Counted from the stretch's first letter, positions 1-10,716 are shown. The stretch: DNA of 64,000 nucleotides from Alcanivorax sp. DG881 (GCF_000155615.1 NZ_DS989915.1:3401153-3465152), one strand, 5' to 3'. Numbers and translations: made by a program. Notes: generated from the letters alone by a model not told the origin.

Positions 1-1053
1 CATGACCTGATGAGACACCGCCAGGGCGACCAGCACAAACCCGAACTCGCCACACTGGGACAGGATAAGACCACTGCGCGTGGCGGTGTCGGCAGGTTCT
101 CCCAGCAGGCGTAACAAGACGAAAATCAGCACGGCCTTGAACAGCATCAGCGAGACAGCAGCGAGGATGATCCAGTGCCACTGTTCGGCAAACAGGTTTG
201 GGTCTACCAGCATGCCGACACTGATAAAGAACAGGCCGAGCAGCAGATCGCGGAAGGGGCGCAGGTCCGCTTCGATTTGATGGCGGAAGTGGCTTTCCCC
301 CAGCATCATGCCTGCCAGAAAGGCCCCCAGTGCCATGGAGAGGCCCAGCCAGTGGGTGACCCAGGCGGCGACCAGCGCCAGCAACAGGGCCGTCATCACA
401 AACACTTCATCGGAGCGGGCGCGGCCGGTTTCTTCCAGCAGCCGTGGCAGTATCCATTTTCCCACCACGTAAATGCCGGCGAACAGCAACAGGGATTTTC
501 CCAGGGTGATGCCGGCCATGGCCCACAAGGCGTCATCATTGCTGTTACTGATTACCGGCAACATCACCAGCATGATCACCGCCGCCAGATCCTGAAACAG
601 CAAGATGCCGGTGGAGGCCCGACCGTAACCGGTATTGACCGCGCCGCGGCCGATCAGGTCACGAATGACGATGGCGGTGGAGGACAGGGCCAGCGCCCCG
701 GCGGTGATGCCGGAGGTCATGGGTTGAAAGCCCAGCAAGCGCATTACTGCGAATACAGCGGCGCCGGTAAGAATGACCTGCAGCGGACCGGCGCCGAACA
801 CAATGCGGCGCAAGGTCAGTAAACGGGGAATGGAAAACTCCAAGCCCAGGGTAAACAGCAAGAAAACGATGCCGAATTCCGCCAGATGCTGGATCCCTTC
901 CACGTCGCTGATCCAGCCGAATCCGAAGGGGCCGGCGGCGAGTCCGGAAAGCAGGTAGGCAAGAATGGGGGGCATGCCCAAGCGGCGGAACAGCACCACG
1001 GCGGCCACTGCACTGCCGAGCAAAACCACAATAAGTGTCAGGGTGTCATGCAT
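1..1053 (-). CDS. Kef-type monovalent cation:proton antiporter (3' end beyond window)
   Basis: Inner-membrane antiporter of the CPA2 (KefB/KefC/YbaL) family, expected to exchange K+ or Na+ for H+. The visible 351 codons read from an ATG at 1053 to the window edge with no stop. They encode successive hydrophobic helices beginning MHDTLTLIVVLL, with the family stretches PPILAYLLSGLAAGPFG, FLLFTLGLEFS, ALALSSTAIVI and LFQDLAAVIML. The C-terminal part, where a TrkA-N regulatory domain would lie in Kef proteins, is outside the window, so KefB/KefC-type gating cannot be judged. No glutathione-linked ancillary gene (kefG/kefF) is visible upstream; the next gene on this strand is a GH114-like protein. 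Confidence 0.85.
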   Translation of the reverse strand, partial: MHDTLTLIVVLLGSAVAAVVLFRRLGMPPILAYLLSGLAAGPFGFGWISDVEGIQHLAEFGIVFLLFTLGLEFSIPRLLTLRRIVFGAGPLQVILTGAAVFAVMRLLGFQPMTSGITAGALALSSTAIVIRDLIGRGAVNTGYGRASTGILLFQDLAAVIMLVMLPVISNSNDDALWAMAGITLGKSLLLFAGIYVVGKWILPRLLEETGRARSDEVFVMTALLLALVAAWVTHWLGLSMALGAFLAGMMLGESHFRHQIEADLRPFRDLLLGLFFISVGMLVDPNLFAEQWHWIILAAVSLMLFKAVLIFVLLRLLGEPADTATRSGLILSQCGEFGFVLVALAVSHQVM

Positions 1054-1146
1054 AACACTGCATTCCGAATGGTCGAAAGGGCAGTGTAGCAGCCCCCGAT
1101 GCCGGGGGCAGTCTCGGTGTTTACCTGGCGAGTCTTGGAGAAAACG

Positions 1147-1941
1147 TTAGTTGCAGCTAAAGCGGTAGCTGTCGTCCAGTGCCACCGGCAGTGTCAGCGA
1201 GCGAAAGCTCAGGCTGTTCATGTGCTGGCAATGGATGTTGTGGCCTTGCGGGTCCGATCCGTACAGGTAATCAATGTGCAGCACGGGTTTGCCGGCTTCA
1301 ATAAACGGGGTCAGCAGGTGGCATTCCTGCCACTGGTGGCAGGATTCATTAACCGCGAAGTCGGCGTATTCGACCAGGTCTTCAATCTGACCCAAATCGT
1401 TTTTCAGTGATACGGCCAGGCCGTGATCGTGAGCGGTGTCGAACAGGAAGCGGTTGTAGTCCAGCTGGCTGTTATAGCTCAGCGGGAAACCGGTGCGGTT
1501 GCTGTAGCCATCCACATTGTCCGGATCCACCCCGTCGCAGCCTTTGCTGGCGGCCAGGGCAATGCGATCAGACATGATCGCGCGGACATTGATCGAGCGG
1601 GTATCGAGCCAGCGCTCCCCGGGCCAGTTGCCCAGGCGTCGCCCCTTGTCGGCAGCGGTAAAGCGACCCTTGTCCTCGCGCCAGTTCTCGAAGGTGCCGG
1701 CGGAGAAGTAGCAGATCACCCGGCGGCCACTGGCGTGCAAGTCGTCGATCACATTCTGGGGCGTGTCGAACAGGTCCAGCACATAGAGGTCAGCGGTATA
1801 ACCGCTGTTGATCGGGCCCTGGAGCTGAATTTGCCAGCTCAAATCTATATCAGGCTGATACCAGCTTCCTTCGGGAGGCGGTGCCGTGGCAGGAAGCAAG
1901 GCAGAAACCAGCGCAGAAACAAGAGGAATAGACGCAGCCAT
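1147..1941 (-). CDS. Secreted endo-alpha-1,4-polygalactosaminidase-like protein (GH114 family)
   Basis: A 264-aa protein resembling the glycoside hydrolase 114 (TM1410-like) TIM-barrel family. Family hallmarks are seen in order: WQIQLQGPIN near the start, YVLDLFDTP, VICYFSAGTFENWR (about residues 74-87), RWLDTRS, a core GCDGVDPDNVDGYSN with candidate catalytic acids (about 133-147), and a late NESCHQWQEC segment with a cysteine pair. The N-terminus is hydrophobic and Ala/Ser-rich, consistent with export, but it lacks the usual basic residues, so the signal peptide is weak. The start has an AGGA about 10 nt upstream. Characterised relatives cut galactosamine-containing exopolysaccharide; the substrate here is not known. 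Confidence 0.72.
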   Translation of the reverse strand: MAASIPLVSALVSALLPATAPPPEGSWYQPDIDLSWQIQLQGPINSGYTADLYVLDLFDTPQNVIDDLHASGRRVICYFSAGTFENWREDKGRFTAADKGRRLGNWPGERWLDTRSINVRAIMSDRIALAASKGCDGVDPDNVDGYSNRTGFPLSYNSQLDYNRFLFDTAHDHGLAVSLKNDLGQIEDLVEYADFAVNESCHQWQECHLLTPFIEAGKPVLHIDYLYGSDPQGHNIHCQHMNSLSFRSLTLPVALDDSYRFSCN

Positions 1942-2080
1942 GAAGTTGAATCCTGATGGGGTTCACTTCGATGGTAGGCGTTTTGGGCTGTTGGTAATGT
2001 GAGAATATGCGGGTGTTTATGTAAGAAATAACGCCGGGACTGTAAGTCCCGGCTTACGCACAAATACTTAACTGCGTCTC

Positions 2081-3511
2081 CTATTGTGGCGTACGGATCA
2101 CCAGCAGCCGTTCTTCGGTCATGTCGTTGATGGCCCAGCGGATGCCTTCGCGGCCCAGGCCGGAGTCCTTCACGCCGCCGTAGGGCATGTTGTCCACGCG
2201 CCAGCTGGGGACATCGCCGATCACCACGCCGCCCACTTCCAGTTCGTCCCAGGCTTTCTGGGCCTTGTACAGGTCGCGGGTGAAGATGCCGGCTTGCAGG
2301 CCGAATTTGGATTCGTTGACGGTGTTCAGGGCATGGTCGAAATCGCTGAAGCGGCTGATCACGGCCACCGGGCCGAAGGCTTCTTCTTCCACGATGTTGG
2401 TGCCTTTGGGCGCGTTCTCCAGCAGGGTGGCTTCGAGCATGGCGCCCTCGCGCTTGCCGCCCACCAGCAGGGTGGCGCCGGCATCGACGGCTTCATTGAC
2501 CCAGTTTTCCAGCCGGGTAGCTTCGCCTTCGGAGATCACCGGGCCGATAAAAGTGTCTTCGTCTTTCGGGTCGCCCATTTTCAGGCCGGCGGTTTTTTCC
2601 ACCAGGCGGGTTTTCAGTTCGTCGTAGATGGCATCGTGAATCAGGATGCGCTGTACGCCGATACAGCTCTGGCCGGACTGATAGAAGGCACCGAAAGTGA
2701 TGCGCTCCACGGCGTCGTCCAGGTCGGCATCTTCGTCCACGATTACCGCGGCGTTGCCGCCCAGTTCCAGGATCACCGGTTTCTTGCCGGCACGGGCTTT
2801 CAGGTCCCAGCCCACGTCCGGGCTGCCGGTGAAGCTGAGCAGCTTGAAGCGTTCGTCGGTGGTGAACAGGTCGGCCCCTTCACGGTGGCAGGGCAGGATG
2901 GAAAATGCGCCTTTCGGCAGGTCGGTTTCGGCCAGGACTTCACCGATGATGATGGCGCCGATGGGGGTGCGGCTGGCCGGCTTGAGCACAAAGGGGCAGC
3001 CGGCGGCGATGGCCGGCGCCACCTTGTGGGCGGCCAGATTCAACGGGAAATTGAACGGGGAAATAAACGAGCACGGGCCAATGGGGACGCGCTTGACCAT
3101 GCCCCGATAGCCCTTGGCGCGGGCGGAAATTTCCAGGTTGGGCATTTCGCCGTCGATACGCACGGCTTCTTCGGCGGCCACGCGGAAGGTGTCGATCAGG
3201 CGGCCCACTTCACCACGGGCATCCTTGATCGGTTTGCCCGCTTCGATGCACAGGGCCAGGGCCAGTTCCTCAAAGCGTTCTTCAAAGCGTTTTACGCAGT
3301 GGTACAAAATCGCCTGGCGTTCGTAGGGCGCCAGTTGTGCCATGGGCTTGGCGGCCTTGTCGGCGGCGTCGATGGCCTTGTCGATGGTGGCAGCGTCAGC
3401 CATGGCCACACGGGTGGCGACTTCACCACTGTATTTGTCGGTGACATCCAGATCCTGGTTGGCGAAGACGGCTTCGTTAGCCAGGTAGTAGGGGTAGGCG
3501 TCTTTTAGCAT
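2081..3511 (-). CDS. NAD(P)-dependent aldehyde dehydrogenase, GapN-like
   Basis: A full-length 476-aa aldehyde dehydrogenase oxidising an aldehyde to the acid with NAD(P)+. The catalytic set is intact: Asn154 in SPFNFPLN, Glu249 in LELGGN, Cys283 in GQSCIG, and the coenzyme-binding FTGS loop near 228. Overall character resembles non-phosphorylating glyceraldehyde-3-phosphate dehydrogenase-type and broad-specificity ALDHs; the real substrate cannot be read from sequence. The ATG has AAGGAA a few bases upstream. It lies 125 bp downstream of, and on the same strand as, a ThDP-dependent enzyme gene. The gap contains a palindromic repeat, so the two may be co-transcribed and metabolically linked. 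Confidence 0.85.
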   Translation of the reverse strand: MLKDAYPYYLANEAVFANQDLDVTDKYSGEVATRVAMADAATIDKAIDAADKAAKPMAQLAPYERQAILYHCVKRFEERFEELALALCIEAGKPIKDARGEVGRLIDTFRVAAEEAVRIDGEMPNLEISARAKGYRGMVKRVPIGPCSFISPFNFPLNLAAHKVAPAIAAGCPFVLKPASRTPIGAIIIGEVLAETDLPKGAFSILPCHREGADLFTTDERFKLLSFTGSPDVGWDLKARAGKKPVILELGGNAAVIVDEDADLDDAVERITFGAFYQSGQSCIGVQRILIHDAIYDELKTRLVEKTAGLKMGDPKDEDTFIGPVISEGEATRLENWVNEAVDAGATLLVGGKREGAMLEATLLENAPKGTNIVEEEAFGPVAVISRFSDFDHALNTVNESKFGLQAGIFTRDLYKAQKAWDELEVGGVVIGDVPSWRVDNMPYGGVKDSGLGREGIRWAINDMTEERLLVIRTPQ

Positions 3512-3547
3512 CTTGGTTCCTTAATGGCGTTTAGTGGGCCATGAGGC

Positions 3548-3636
3548 TGGGCGTGATCAATCGTCAGCTAGCACGCTCCACGCAACACGCTGGCACGCAA
3601 CAAAGCATGGTGCGTGTAGCGTGCTGCGTGTCAGCG
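3548..3636. repeat. GC-rich palindromic intergenic repeat (GCACGC family)
   Basis: Between the ThDP enzyme and the aldehyde dehydrogenase lies a run of GCACGC/GCGTGC words arranged as an imperfect inverted repeat; the left arm contains CACGCAACACGCTGGCACGC and the right arm GTGCGTGTAGCGTGCTGCGTG-like sequence. Similar words recur at about 28020-28080, 35897-35970 and 59995-60045, all intergenic. It looks like a REP/BIME-type element. No coding potential is apparent. Confidence 0.55.
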
Positions 3637-5277
<1,641 letters not shown>

Positions 5278-5634
5278 GACTCTTTGTCTCCAGTTGATCC
5301 CGTTGCCGGCTTGTGGCCGTGCGGGTTCCACGATGCGTGGTTAAAAATAATCATCGCGGTTAATGCAAGGATGGTGCCGCTTTTTCCTTGTTCTGGTGCA
5401 CAAAAGGCGCACCCAAAAGGTGCGACACCTCCATGTCGGGCTTCACTATAGCGCGCTCGGGGGGCAGGCCGGTATGGGGTTAACGAATCTGTTTCATTTA
5501 AAAATGTGATGATAAACCGCCGTGGGGATAGAAAGCCGGTGACAATCCCACTTGTTCTCCCCGGAGCGGAAGGGCAGAGTCTGCGCAATAACAAACAACG
5601 GCGAAAATGCCGGGCCAGCAGTGAGAGAGATGCT

Positions 5635-7344
5635 ATGAAGAAAACCGGATTGTGGGTATTGGTGGTCATCGTTGCCCTGATCGTGCTGGCCGTGGCGGGC
5701 GTGCATCGCTGGTTTAACCCGCCGGCGCCAGCGGCCCAGCTCTTTTTTAATGGCACGGTACTGACCATGGACCCGCAACAGCCGGTGGTGGATGCCATGC
5801 TGGTGAAGCGGGGCGAGATTGTGGCGCTGGGCGAGGTCGAGGCGTTGCGCCAGCAGGTCAGCCGGGACGTTTCCGTGATCGACCTGGATGGCGGCACGGT
5901 AATGCCGGGGTTTATTGAAGCCCATGGGCATTTCCCCGGTGAAGGGTTGTCTGCGGTGGCGGTGGATGCCAACAGCCCGCCGATTGGCGATTTGTACAGC
6001 ATCGACACGCTGCTGGAGCGGTTGCGCCTGTTGGCCCAGCGCCGCCCGGATGGCATGTTGCTGGCGTATGGCTTTGATGACACCACCATCGGCGAGCAGC
6101 GTTACCCGACCCGGGCAGAACTGGATTCGGTGAGCAAGACGCGGCCCATCATGGTGATGCATATTTCCGGGCATCTGGGGGTGGTTAATTCCGCTGCGCT
6201 GGAAAGCATGGGTATCAAGGAAGACGTTGAGGACCCGCCGGGCGGGTTTTATGGTCGCGATGAAACCGGGCGGCTCAATGGTTTGCTGGCGGAAACCGCG
6301 TTTAACCCGGTGCGCAGTCAGGCGTTGGAACTGGCGCCCCTGGACGGTTTACGGGTGTTGTCCCGGGCGTCGCATATCTATCTGTCGCGGGGCATTACCT
6401 TTGCCCAGAACGGTCTGGCAGACCCGGCGGCGGTTCGGGCGTTGAAACCCGCGCTGCAGTTCGGCCTGATTCCGCTACGCCTGAGTGTCTGGCCCAGCGC
6501 CGATGCCGAGCAGCAGCGCCTGGCGGGTGACCTGGCCATTGTGCAAGGGGACCGCGTTCACCTGGGCCCGGTCAAACTGGTCAGTGATGGCTCCCTGCAG
6601 GGCTATACCGGGTTTCTGAGTGAGCCGTATTACACCTTGCCGGCGGATTACCCGCCGGACTATCTGGGATTCCCGACACTGTCCCAGGAGGCGCTCAGTG
6701 ATCAGGTAAAGCAGTTTCATTGCCAGGGTCGTCAAGTGGCGGTGCATGCCAACGGCGATGCGGCCATTGATATGAGTCTGAATGCGATAGCCGGCGCGCG
6801 GGCGGCCTGCCCGCAGGTGCAGGTGCAGCCGGTCTTGATTCATGCGCAGATGGCGACCCCGGCACAATTGCAGCGGATGGTGTCGCTGGATGTGATCCCC
6901 TCGTTCTTCAATACCCATGTGTATTACTGGGGCGACCGCCACCGGGATGCTTTTCTCGGGCCGGAACGGGCTCGCCGGATCAGCCCGTTGGCGCAAGCGG
7001 AGCAAGCCGGATTGCGTTTTACCCTGCATGCGGATTCGCCGGTCGTGCCTTTTGAGCCGTTACAGCTGGTGTGGAATGCGGTGGAACGCAAGACGGCGTC
7101 CGGGGCCTTGCTGGGCCCGGAGCAGGCTGTGGACGTGGAGCGGGCGCTGCAGGCGGTGACCGTGGATGCGGCCAGACAGCTTGGGGTTGCGGATCAGGTG
7201 GGGCAGTTGCGTACGGGAATGCGGGCGGATCTGGTCTGGCTGGATCGGGATCCGCGGGAAGCGATTGGCGACTGGGCATCGATCCAGGTGTTGGGCACCT
7301 GGGTTGGCGGGGTTCGCCGCTACCCGGATGGGCAGGCGGACTAG
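5635..7344 (+). CDS. Membrane-anchored amidohydrolase, YtcJ-like (amidohydrolase family 3)
   Basis: A 569-aa metal-dependent hydrolase of the amidohydrolase-3 (YtcJ/formamidase-like) group. An N-terminal signal anchor (LWVLVVIVALIVLAVAGVH) precedes a beta-sandwich segment LFFNGTVLTMD and the barrel metal motif GFIEAHGHFPG (about residues 89-99). Later metal or catalytic positions lie in VSDGSLQGYTG, VAVHANGDAAID, LIHAQMATP and FTLHADSPVVP. The barrel closes with MRADLVWLDRDP. The start at 5635 has GAGAGAGA upstream; the frame remains open to 5506 but without a comparable ribosome site. Substrate is unknown, with N-acyl or formyl amides typical of the family. It probably acts outside the inner membrane. 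Confidence 0.8.
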   Translation: MKKTGLWVLVVIVALIVLAVAGVHRWFNPPAPAAQLFFNGTVLTMDPQQPVVDAMLVKRGEIVALGEVEALRQQVSRDVSVIDLDGGTVMPGFIEAHGHFPGEGLSAVAVDANSPPIGDLYSIDTLLERLRLLAQRRPDGMLLAYGFDDTTIGEQRYPTRAELDSVSKTRPIMVMHISGHLGVVNSAALESMGIKEDVEDPPGGFYGRDETGRLNGLLAETAFNPVRSQALELAPLDGLRVLSRASHIYLSRGITFAQNGLADPAAVRALKPALQFGLIPLRLSVWPSADAEQQRLAGDLAIVQGDRVHLGPVKLVSDGSLQGYTGFLSEPYYTLPADYPPDYLGFPTLSQEALSDQVKQFHCQGRQVAVHANGDAAIDMSLNAIAGARAACPQVQVQPVLIHAQMATPAQLQRMVSLDVIPSFFNTHVYYWGDRHRDAFLGPERARRISPLAQAEQAGLRFTLHADSPVVPFEPLQLVWNAVERKTASGALLGPEQAVDVERALQAVTVDAARQLGVADQVGQLRTGMRADLVWLDRDPREAIGDWASIQVLGTWVGGVRRYPDGQAD

Positions 7345-7417
7345 CGAGGGCAAGCGATGTGGCCCTCTGTGCGCAGAGCCCTTGCTCAGGTGCTCTGCGA
7401 AAGCGGTCTGTGCGGCG

Positions 7418-7630
7418 CTAGTGCCAGGTCCCTTCCAGGTTCTCGCACTGATCAAGGAATTCCTCGGCGCTCATTTCCACCGTATTCGGGTCCAGATGTG
7501 ACGCCACTTGCTCTTTCAGCTGCCCGACCACCTTGGACATGACCGTCAGGGTTTCTTCCACCTGCTCGATAGTTTCCAACAGGTCTTCGGCTTCTTGCTG
7601 GTAATCATCTCTGTCGTCGTAATCGCTCAT
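7418..7630 (-). CDS. Small acidic protein of unknown function (70 aa)
   Basis: A 70-aa, strongly acidic, predicted helical protein starting MSDYDDRDDYQQEAEDLLE. The ATG at 7630 has AGGAGG 8 nt upstream, which is why I prefer it over longer in-frame readings to 7765. Residues 12-45 (EAEDLLETIEQVEETLTV...) form a plausible amphipathic or coiled-coil helix. I do not recognise a family. It is convergent with the amidohydrolase gene and has no obvious operon partner. Confidence 0.6.
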   Translation of the reverse strand: MSDYDDRDDYQQEAEDLLETIEQVEETLTVMSKVVGQLKEQVASHLDPNTVEMSAEEFLDQCENLEGTWH

Positions 7631-7818
7631 GCGAAGCCTCCTGCAGTTGGGATGAGCCCTGATACAGGCTCGTTCCCATGTTGCCAATGATGATGGCGTA
7701 AAACAAACGGCAATTCCCCGAAATTGATGAAAGTTTGAGCGTTGATGATGAAAGGTCACAGGCATTTCGCAAGCGGCATCCCGCTATTCTGCAGGCTCTG
7801 GCTTGTGGGTGGTCAGAA

Positions 7819-8850
7819 TCAAAGAGATTGCCTGAACGTTTCTGGTGTAACGGAAAACCACCGCTTGAACGCGCGCCGGAAGTTGGAGCTGTCGTGATAG
7901 TTCAAAAGCGCGGCAATGGCGTCGACGGTAAGCTTGCTGTCGCGCAGATAGTTCGCCGCCTGTTGGGACAGGATGTCCTTCTGGATTTGGCGAAATCCGG
8001 TATTTTCGTTTTTCAGTTTACGCGCCAGGGTGCGCTTGCTCATGAATAGTGCCGCAGCGGCTTCTTCTTCAGCCAGTGTGCCTGGCGGAAAAGACAGCAT
8101 CATTTTTTCTACCCGATAGCGAAAACTTTGCGTATTGGTACGCAGTTCGGACAGCATGGTTTCGCACTGCTGAAGCGCTAGCTGGTAATTCTCATGGTTG
8201 GCGGCAATGTTGGGGTAGAAGCACAGGGCTTTAGGGATTTTTGCGATAAAGTTTTCTGCTGAAAACTCGTATGGGCCGGGTAGATACTCGTTGTAGAAGG
8301 GGGCATAGGGCGGAGCCGGGTAATCTATCAAGGTCTCAACTTCATGGGCCGGTCGGCCCAGAATCGATTCGGCGGTCTCGAAAAACATCATGATAAAGGC
8401 TTCGGTCAAACAGCGGCGCATTTGATCCGTTAGCGTCATATCGAAGTGCCCGTAACACTCAAGCCAATCCCCACGATCAAAAAGCTCAATACGCACAAAG
8501 TTCATCCGAGTTGGTGCGAAAAGGTGAATTGCTTGCAGAGCCTCAAACAGGTTCGCGCTGCTAAGAGCCAAAAAACCCACCGCACCGTGGGTAGCAGGGG
8601 TGAGCCGTCGGCCCAGGCGAAAACCAAAGGCTGGGTCATCACTTATAGAGAGCGCATTGTTGAGTAACTGAACCTGCTGCTGCCCGGTGAGCAGGCTGTC
8701 TTCGTCAAGCAGCTGTTCAACGCTGAGCCCTGTGTTGGGTAGCAGCCGGCCAAGATCGGGGGCCTGAAGGCCGAGTTCGCGGGCAATCAAGCGAGCATAA
8801 TGCGACGGGTTGGACGCCTGGCTGTTGGCTGGGCTGGGGGATGTTGTCAT
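7819..8850 (-). CDS. AraC-family transcriptional regulator (OruR/AlkS-unrelated, N-terminal Arabinose_bd type)
   Basis: A 343-aa regulator. Residues about 15-215 resemble the AraC-binding-like ligand domain found in OruR/ArgR-type activators (GFLALSSANLFEALQAI, FFETAESILGRP). The C-terminus from about 245 is the double helix-turn-helix (AALFMSKRTLARKLKNE and VDAIAALLNYHDSSNFRRAFKRWFSVTP). The ATG at 8850 precedes MTTSPSPANSQ; longer in-frame readings run into the intergenic region. It is divergent from ferredoxin-CYP153 with 127 bp between starts. Direct repeats at 8880-8894 and 8901-8915 are good candidate sites, so it probably activates the P450 operon in response to an alkane or its oxidation product. 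Confidence 0.85.
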   Translation of the reverse strand: MTTSPSPANSQASNPSHYARLIARELGLQAPDLGRLLPNTGLSVEQLLDEDSLLTGQQQVQLLNNALSISDDPAFGFRLGRRLTPATHGAVGFLALSSANLFEALQAIHLFAPTRMNFVRIELFDRGDWLECYGHFDMTLTDQMRRCLTEAFIMMFFETAESILGRPAHEVETLIDYPAPPYAPFYNEYLPGPYEFSAENFIAKIPKALCFYPNIAANHENYQLALQQCETMLSELRTNTQSFRYRVEKMMLSFPPGTLAEEEAAAALFMSKRTLARKLKNENTGFRQIQKDILSQQAANYLRDSKLTVDAIAALLNYHDSSNFRRAFKRWFSVTPETFRQSL

Positions 8851-8879
8851 GGGAGGCTCTGTGCGGTGGCAAGTTTGAT

Positions 8880-8915
8880 TGTCTTTAAATGACCCCTTGT
8901 TGTCAAAAAATGACC
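8880..8915. promoter_or_regulatory. Direct-repeat operator candidate for the divergent AraC regulator
   Basis: Two direct repeats of form TGTCnnnAAATGACC occur at 8880-8894 (TGTCTTTAAATGACC) and 8901-8915 (TGTCAAAAAATGACC), matching at 12 of 15 positions. Their starts are exactly 21 bp apart, two helical turns, so both would face the same side of DNA, the usual layout for AraC-family activator sites. They lie between the araC-type gene and the ferredoxin gene. Binding is inferred. Confidence 0.6.
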
Positions 8916-8977
8916 TGCTGATGCGCGATGGCTTGGCGCACTGTTGGGATAACACAACAACAAGGTGAGGCAGAGCG

Positions 8978-9298
8978 ATGGCCAGTGTGACCATTATTGA
9001 GTTTGGCGGAACGGAGCATGAGGTCGAGATCGAGGCTGGTAAGTCCCTGATGCAGATCGCCGTGGATAACAGCATTCCCGGCATTGATGCGGACTGTGGT
9101 GGGGCCTGTGCCTGTGGCACCTGCCATGTGATTGTCTCCAGCGAGTGGTTTGCCAAAACCGGCAGCACCAGTGATGAGGAGGACATGATGCTGGGGATGA
9201 CCCCCGAGCGTGCTGATACCTCACGTCTGGCCTGCCAGATTGAAGCCAGCGAAGCACTGGACGGCCTGGTGGTTCAGTTACCTGAATTCCAGATGTAA
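8978..9298 (+). CDS. [2Fe-2S] ferredoxin, adrenodoxin/putidaredoxin type, for CYP153
   Basis: A 106-aa electron carrier. The cluster ligands follow the adrenodoxin-type spacing: Cys40, Cys46, Cys49 (CGGACACGTC) and Cys86 (RLACQIEAS). It should pass electrons one at a time from an NAD(P)H ferredoxin reductase to the P450 encoded 35 bp downstream on the same strand. GTGAGGCAGAGCG precedes the ATG. No reductase gene is in this window, so the reductase must be encoded elsewhere. Confidence 0.92.
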   Translation: MASVTIIEFGGTEHEVEIEAGKSLMQIAVDNSIPGIDADCGGACACGTCHVIVSSEWFAKTGSTSDEEDMMLGMTPERADTSRLACQIEASEALDGLVVQLPEFQM

Positions 9299-9333
9299 AC
9301 CTTTGCTGTTTCGCCACCCACAGGGAGAGAATC

Positions 9334-10716
9334 ATGTCACTGAAATCCACCGCGATGAATATCACTGCCCCGGTGATACCCGCCCATTGGCAGATCCGTG
9401 CCGTACACCGTTTTTTGAAGATCAAGAACACCCTATTTAAAGGGCCCTATGTGCCCACTTTTGTTGAGAGCCCGCTCCCGGAAGTGGATACGCTGGCCAT
9501 TGAAGATATCGACGTCAGTAGCCCGTTTCTGTTTCGGCAAAAGAAATGGCAGTCCTACTTCAAGCGTCTGCGCGATGAGTGCCCCGTGCACTACCAGAAA
9601 AACAGTCCCTTTGGTCCGTTCTGGTCGATTACCCGTTATGACGACATCGTCTTCGTGGACAAGCACCATGATCTGTTTTCTGCCGAGCCGATCATTACCT
9701 TGGGGCGAACCCCTGAAGGCCTGGAAATTGAAACCTTCATCGCCATGGACCCGCCCAAGCACGATGAGCAGCGTAAAGCGGTACAGAATGTGGTGGCCCC
9801 GAAAAACCTGAAAGAGATGGAAGGGCTGATCCGTCAGCGTACCCGGGAAGTGCTGGATGAGCTGCCGGTTGGTCAACCGTTTGACTGGGTAAAAACGGTG
9901 TCCATTGAACTGACTGCACGAATGCTGGCTACGCTGCTGGATTTCCCCTACGAACTGCGGCACAAGCTGGTGTACTGGTCCGATGTGTCCACCGCCAGCC
10001 CGGAAACCACCGGGGGGCGGGTTGATTCAGATGAAATTTTTGCTGCTGCCGCGGATGCGGGCAAGCACTTCGTCAAGCTCTGGCACGACAAAGCCGCGCA
10101 GAGAGCGGCGGGGCAGGAAGCCGGGTTTGATTTGATTAGCCTGATGCAGGCGAACGAAGAAACCAAAGACATGGTCAAGCGGCCCATGGAATTTATGGGG
10201 AACCTGACCCTGTTGATCGTTGGCGGCAATGATACCACTCGCAACTCCATGACCGGCGGCGTGCTGGCCCTGAACCAATTTCCCGACGAATTTACCAAGC
10301 TGAAGGAAAACCCGGCCCTGATTCCCAACATGGTTTCCGAAATTATCCGTTGGCAAACGCCGCTGGCCTACATGCGACGCATTGCCAAACAGGATGTGGA
10401 GCTAAACGGAAAAACCATCAAGAAGGGTGACAAGGTGGTGATGTGGTACGCCTCCGGCAACCGCGATGAGCGCAATATTGATCAGCCGGATACCTTCATG
10501 ATCGACCGTAAGGGTGCACGTAATCATTTGTCTTTCGGATTCGGTGTACACCGTTGCATGGGGAATCGATTGGCGGAGTTGCAGCTGCGTATCCTGTGGG
10601 AAGAGCTGCTGCAGCGCTTTGACGACATTGAGGTGCTCAGCGAGCCGGAGTGTGTGCAGTCAAACTTTGTGCGCGGTTACAGCAAGATGATGGTGCAGCT
10701 GACAGCGAAAAAATAA
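9334..10716 (+). CDS. Cytochrome P450, CYP153-type alkane terminal hydroxylase
   Basis: A 460-aa soluble bacterial class I P450. The haem-ligand loop is HLSFGFGVHRCMGNRLAE with Cys408. The ExxR pair is Glu336/Arg339 (SEIIRW), and the I-helix oxygen-activation motif is GGNDTTR (297-303). The N-terminal and substrate-recognition segments resemble CYP153A enzymes of Alcanivorax and Marinobacter, which hydroxylate the terminal carbon of medium-chain n-alkanes. AGGGAGAG lies upstream of the ATG. Some Alcanivorax P450 operons continue with an alcohol dehydrogenase and reductase; here the next gene is convergent and unrelated, so this is a reduced cluster of regulator, ferredoxin and P450. Confidence 0.88.
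   Translation: MSLKSTAMNITAPVIPAHWQIRAVHRFLKIKNTLFKGPYVPTFVESPLPEVDTLAIEDIDVSSPFLFRQKKWQSYFKRLRDECPVHYQKNSPFGPFWSITRYDDIVFVDKHHDLFSAEPIITLGRTPEGLEIETFIAMDPPKHDEQRKAVQNVVAPKNLKEMEGLIRQRTREVLDELPVGQPFDWVKTVSIELTARMLATLLDFPYELRHKLVYWSDVSTASPETTGGRVDSDEIFAAAADAGKHFVKLWHDKAAQRAAGQEAGFDLISLMQANEETKDMVKRPMEFMGNLTLLIVGGNDTTRNSMTGGVLALNQFPDEFTKLKENPALIPNMVSEIIRWQTPLAYMRRIAKQDVELNGKTIKKGDKVVMWYASGNRDERNIDQPDTFMIDRKGARNHLSFGFGVHRCMGNRLAELQLRILWEELLQRFDDIEVLSEPECVQSNFVRGYSKMMVQLTAKK

Noticed and set aside
2084..3508. 474-codon open frame on the plus strand
   Set aside because: It is exactly antisense to the aldehyde dehydrogenase with its intact active site, and its translation is His/Ala/Gly/Phe-biased without motifs; a high-GC shadow.
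5408..5424. CGCACC-CAAAA-GGTGCG hairpin upstream of the ThDP gene
   Set aside because: A perfect 6-bp stem, but without a T-run or a matching family; I cannot assign a role such as riboswitch or attenuator.
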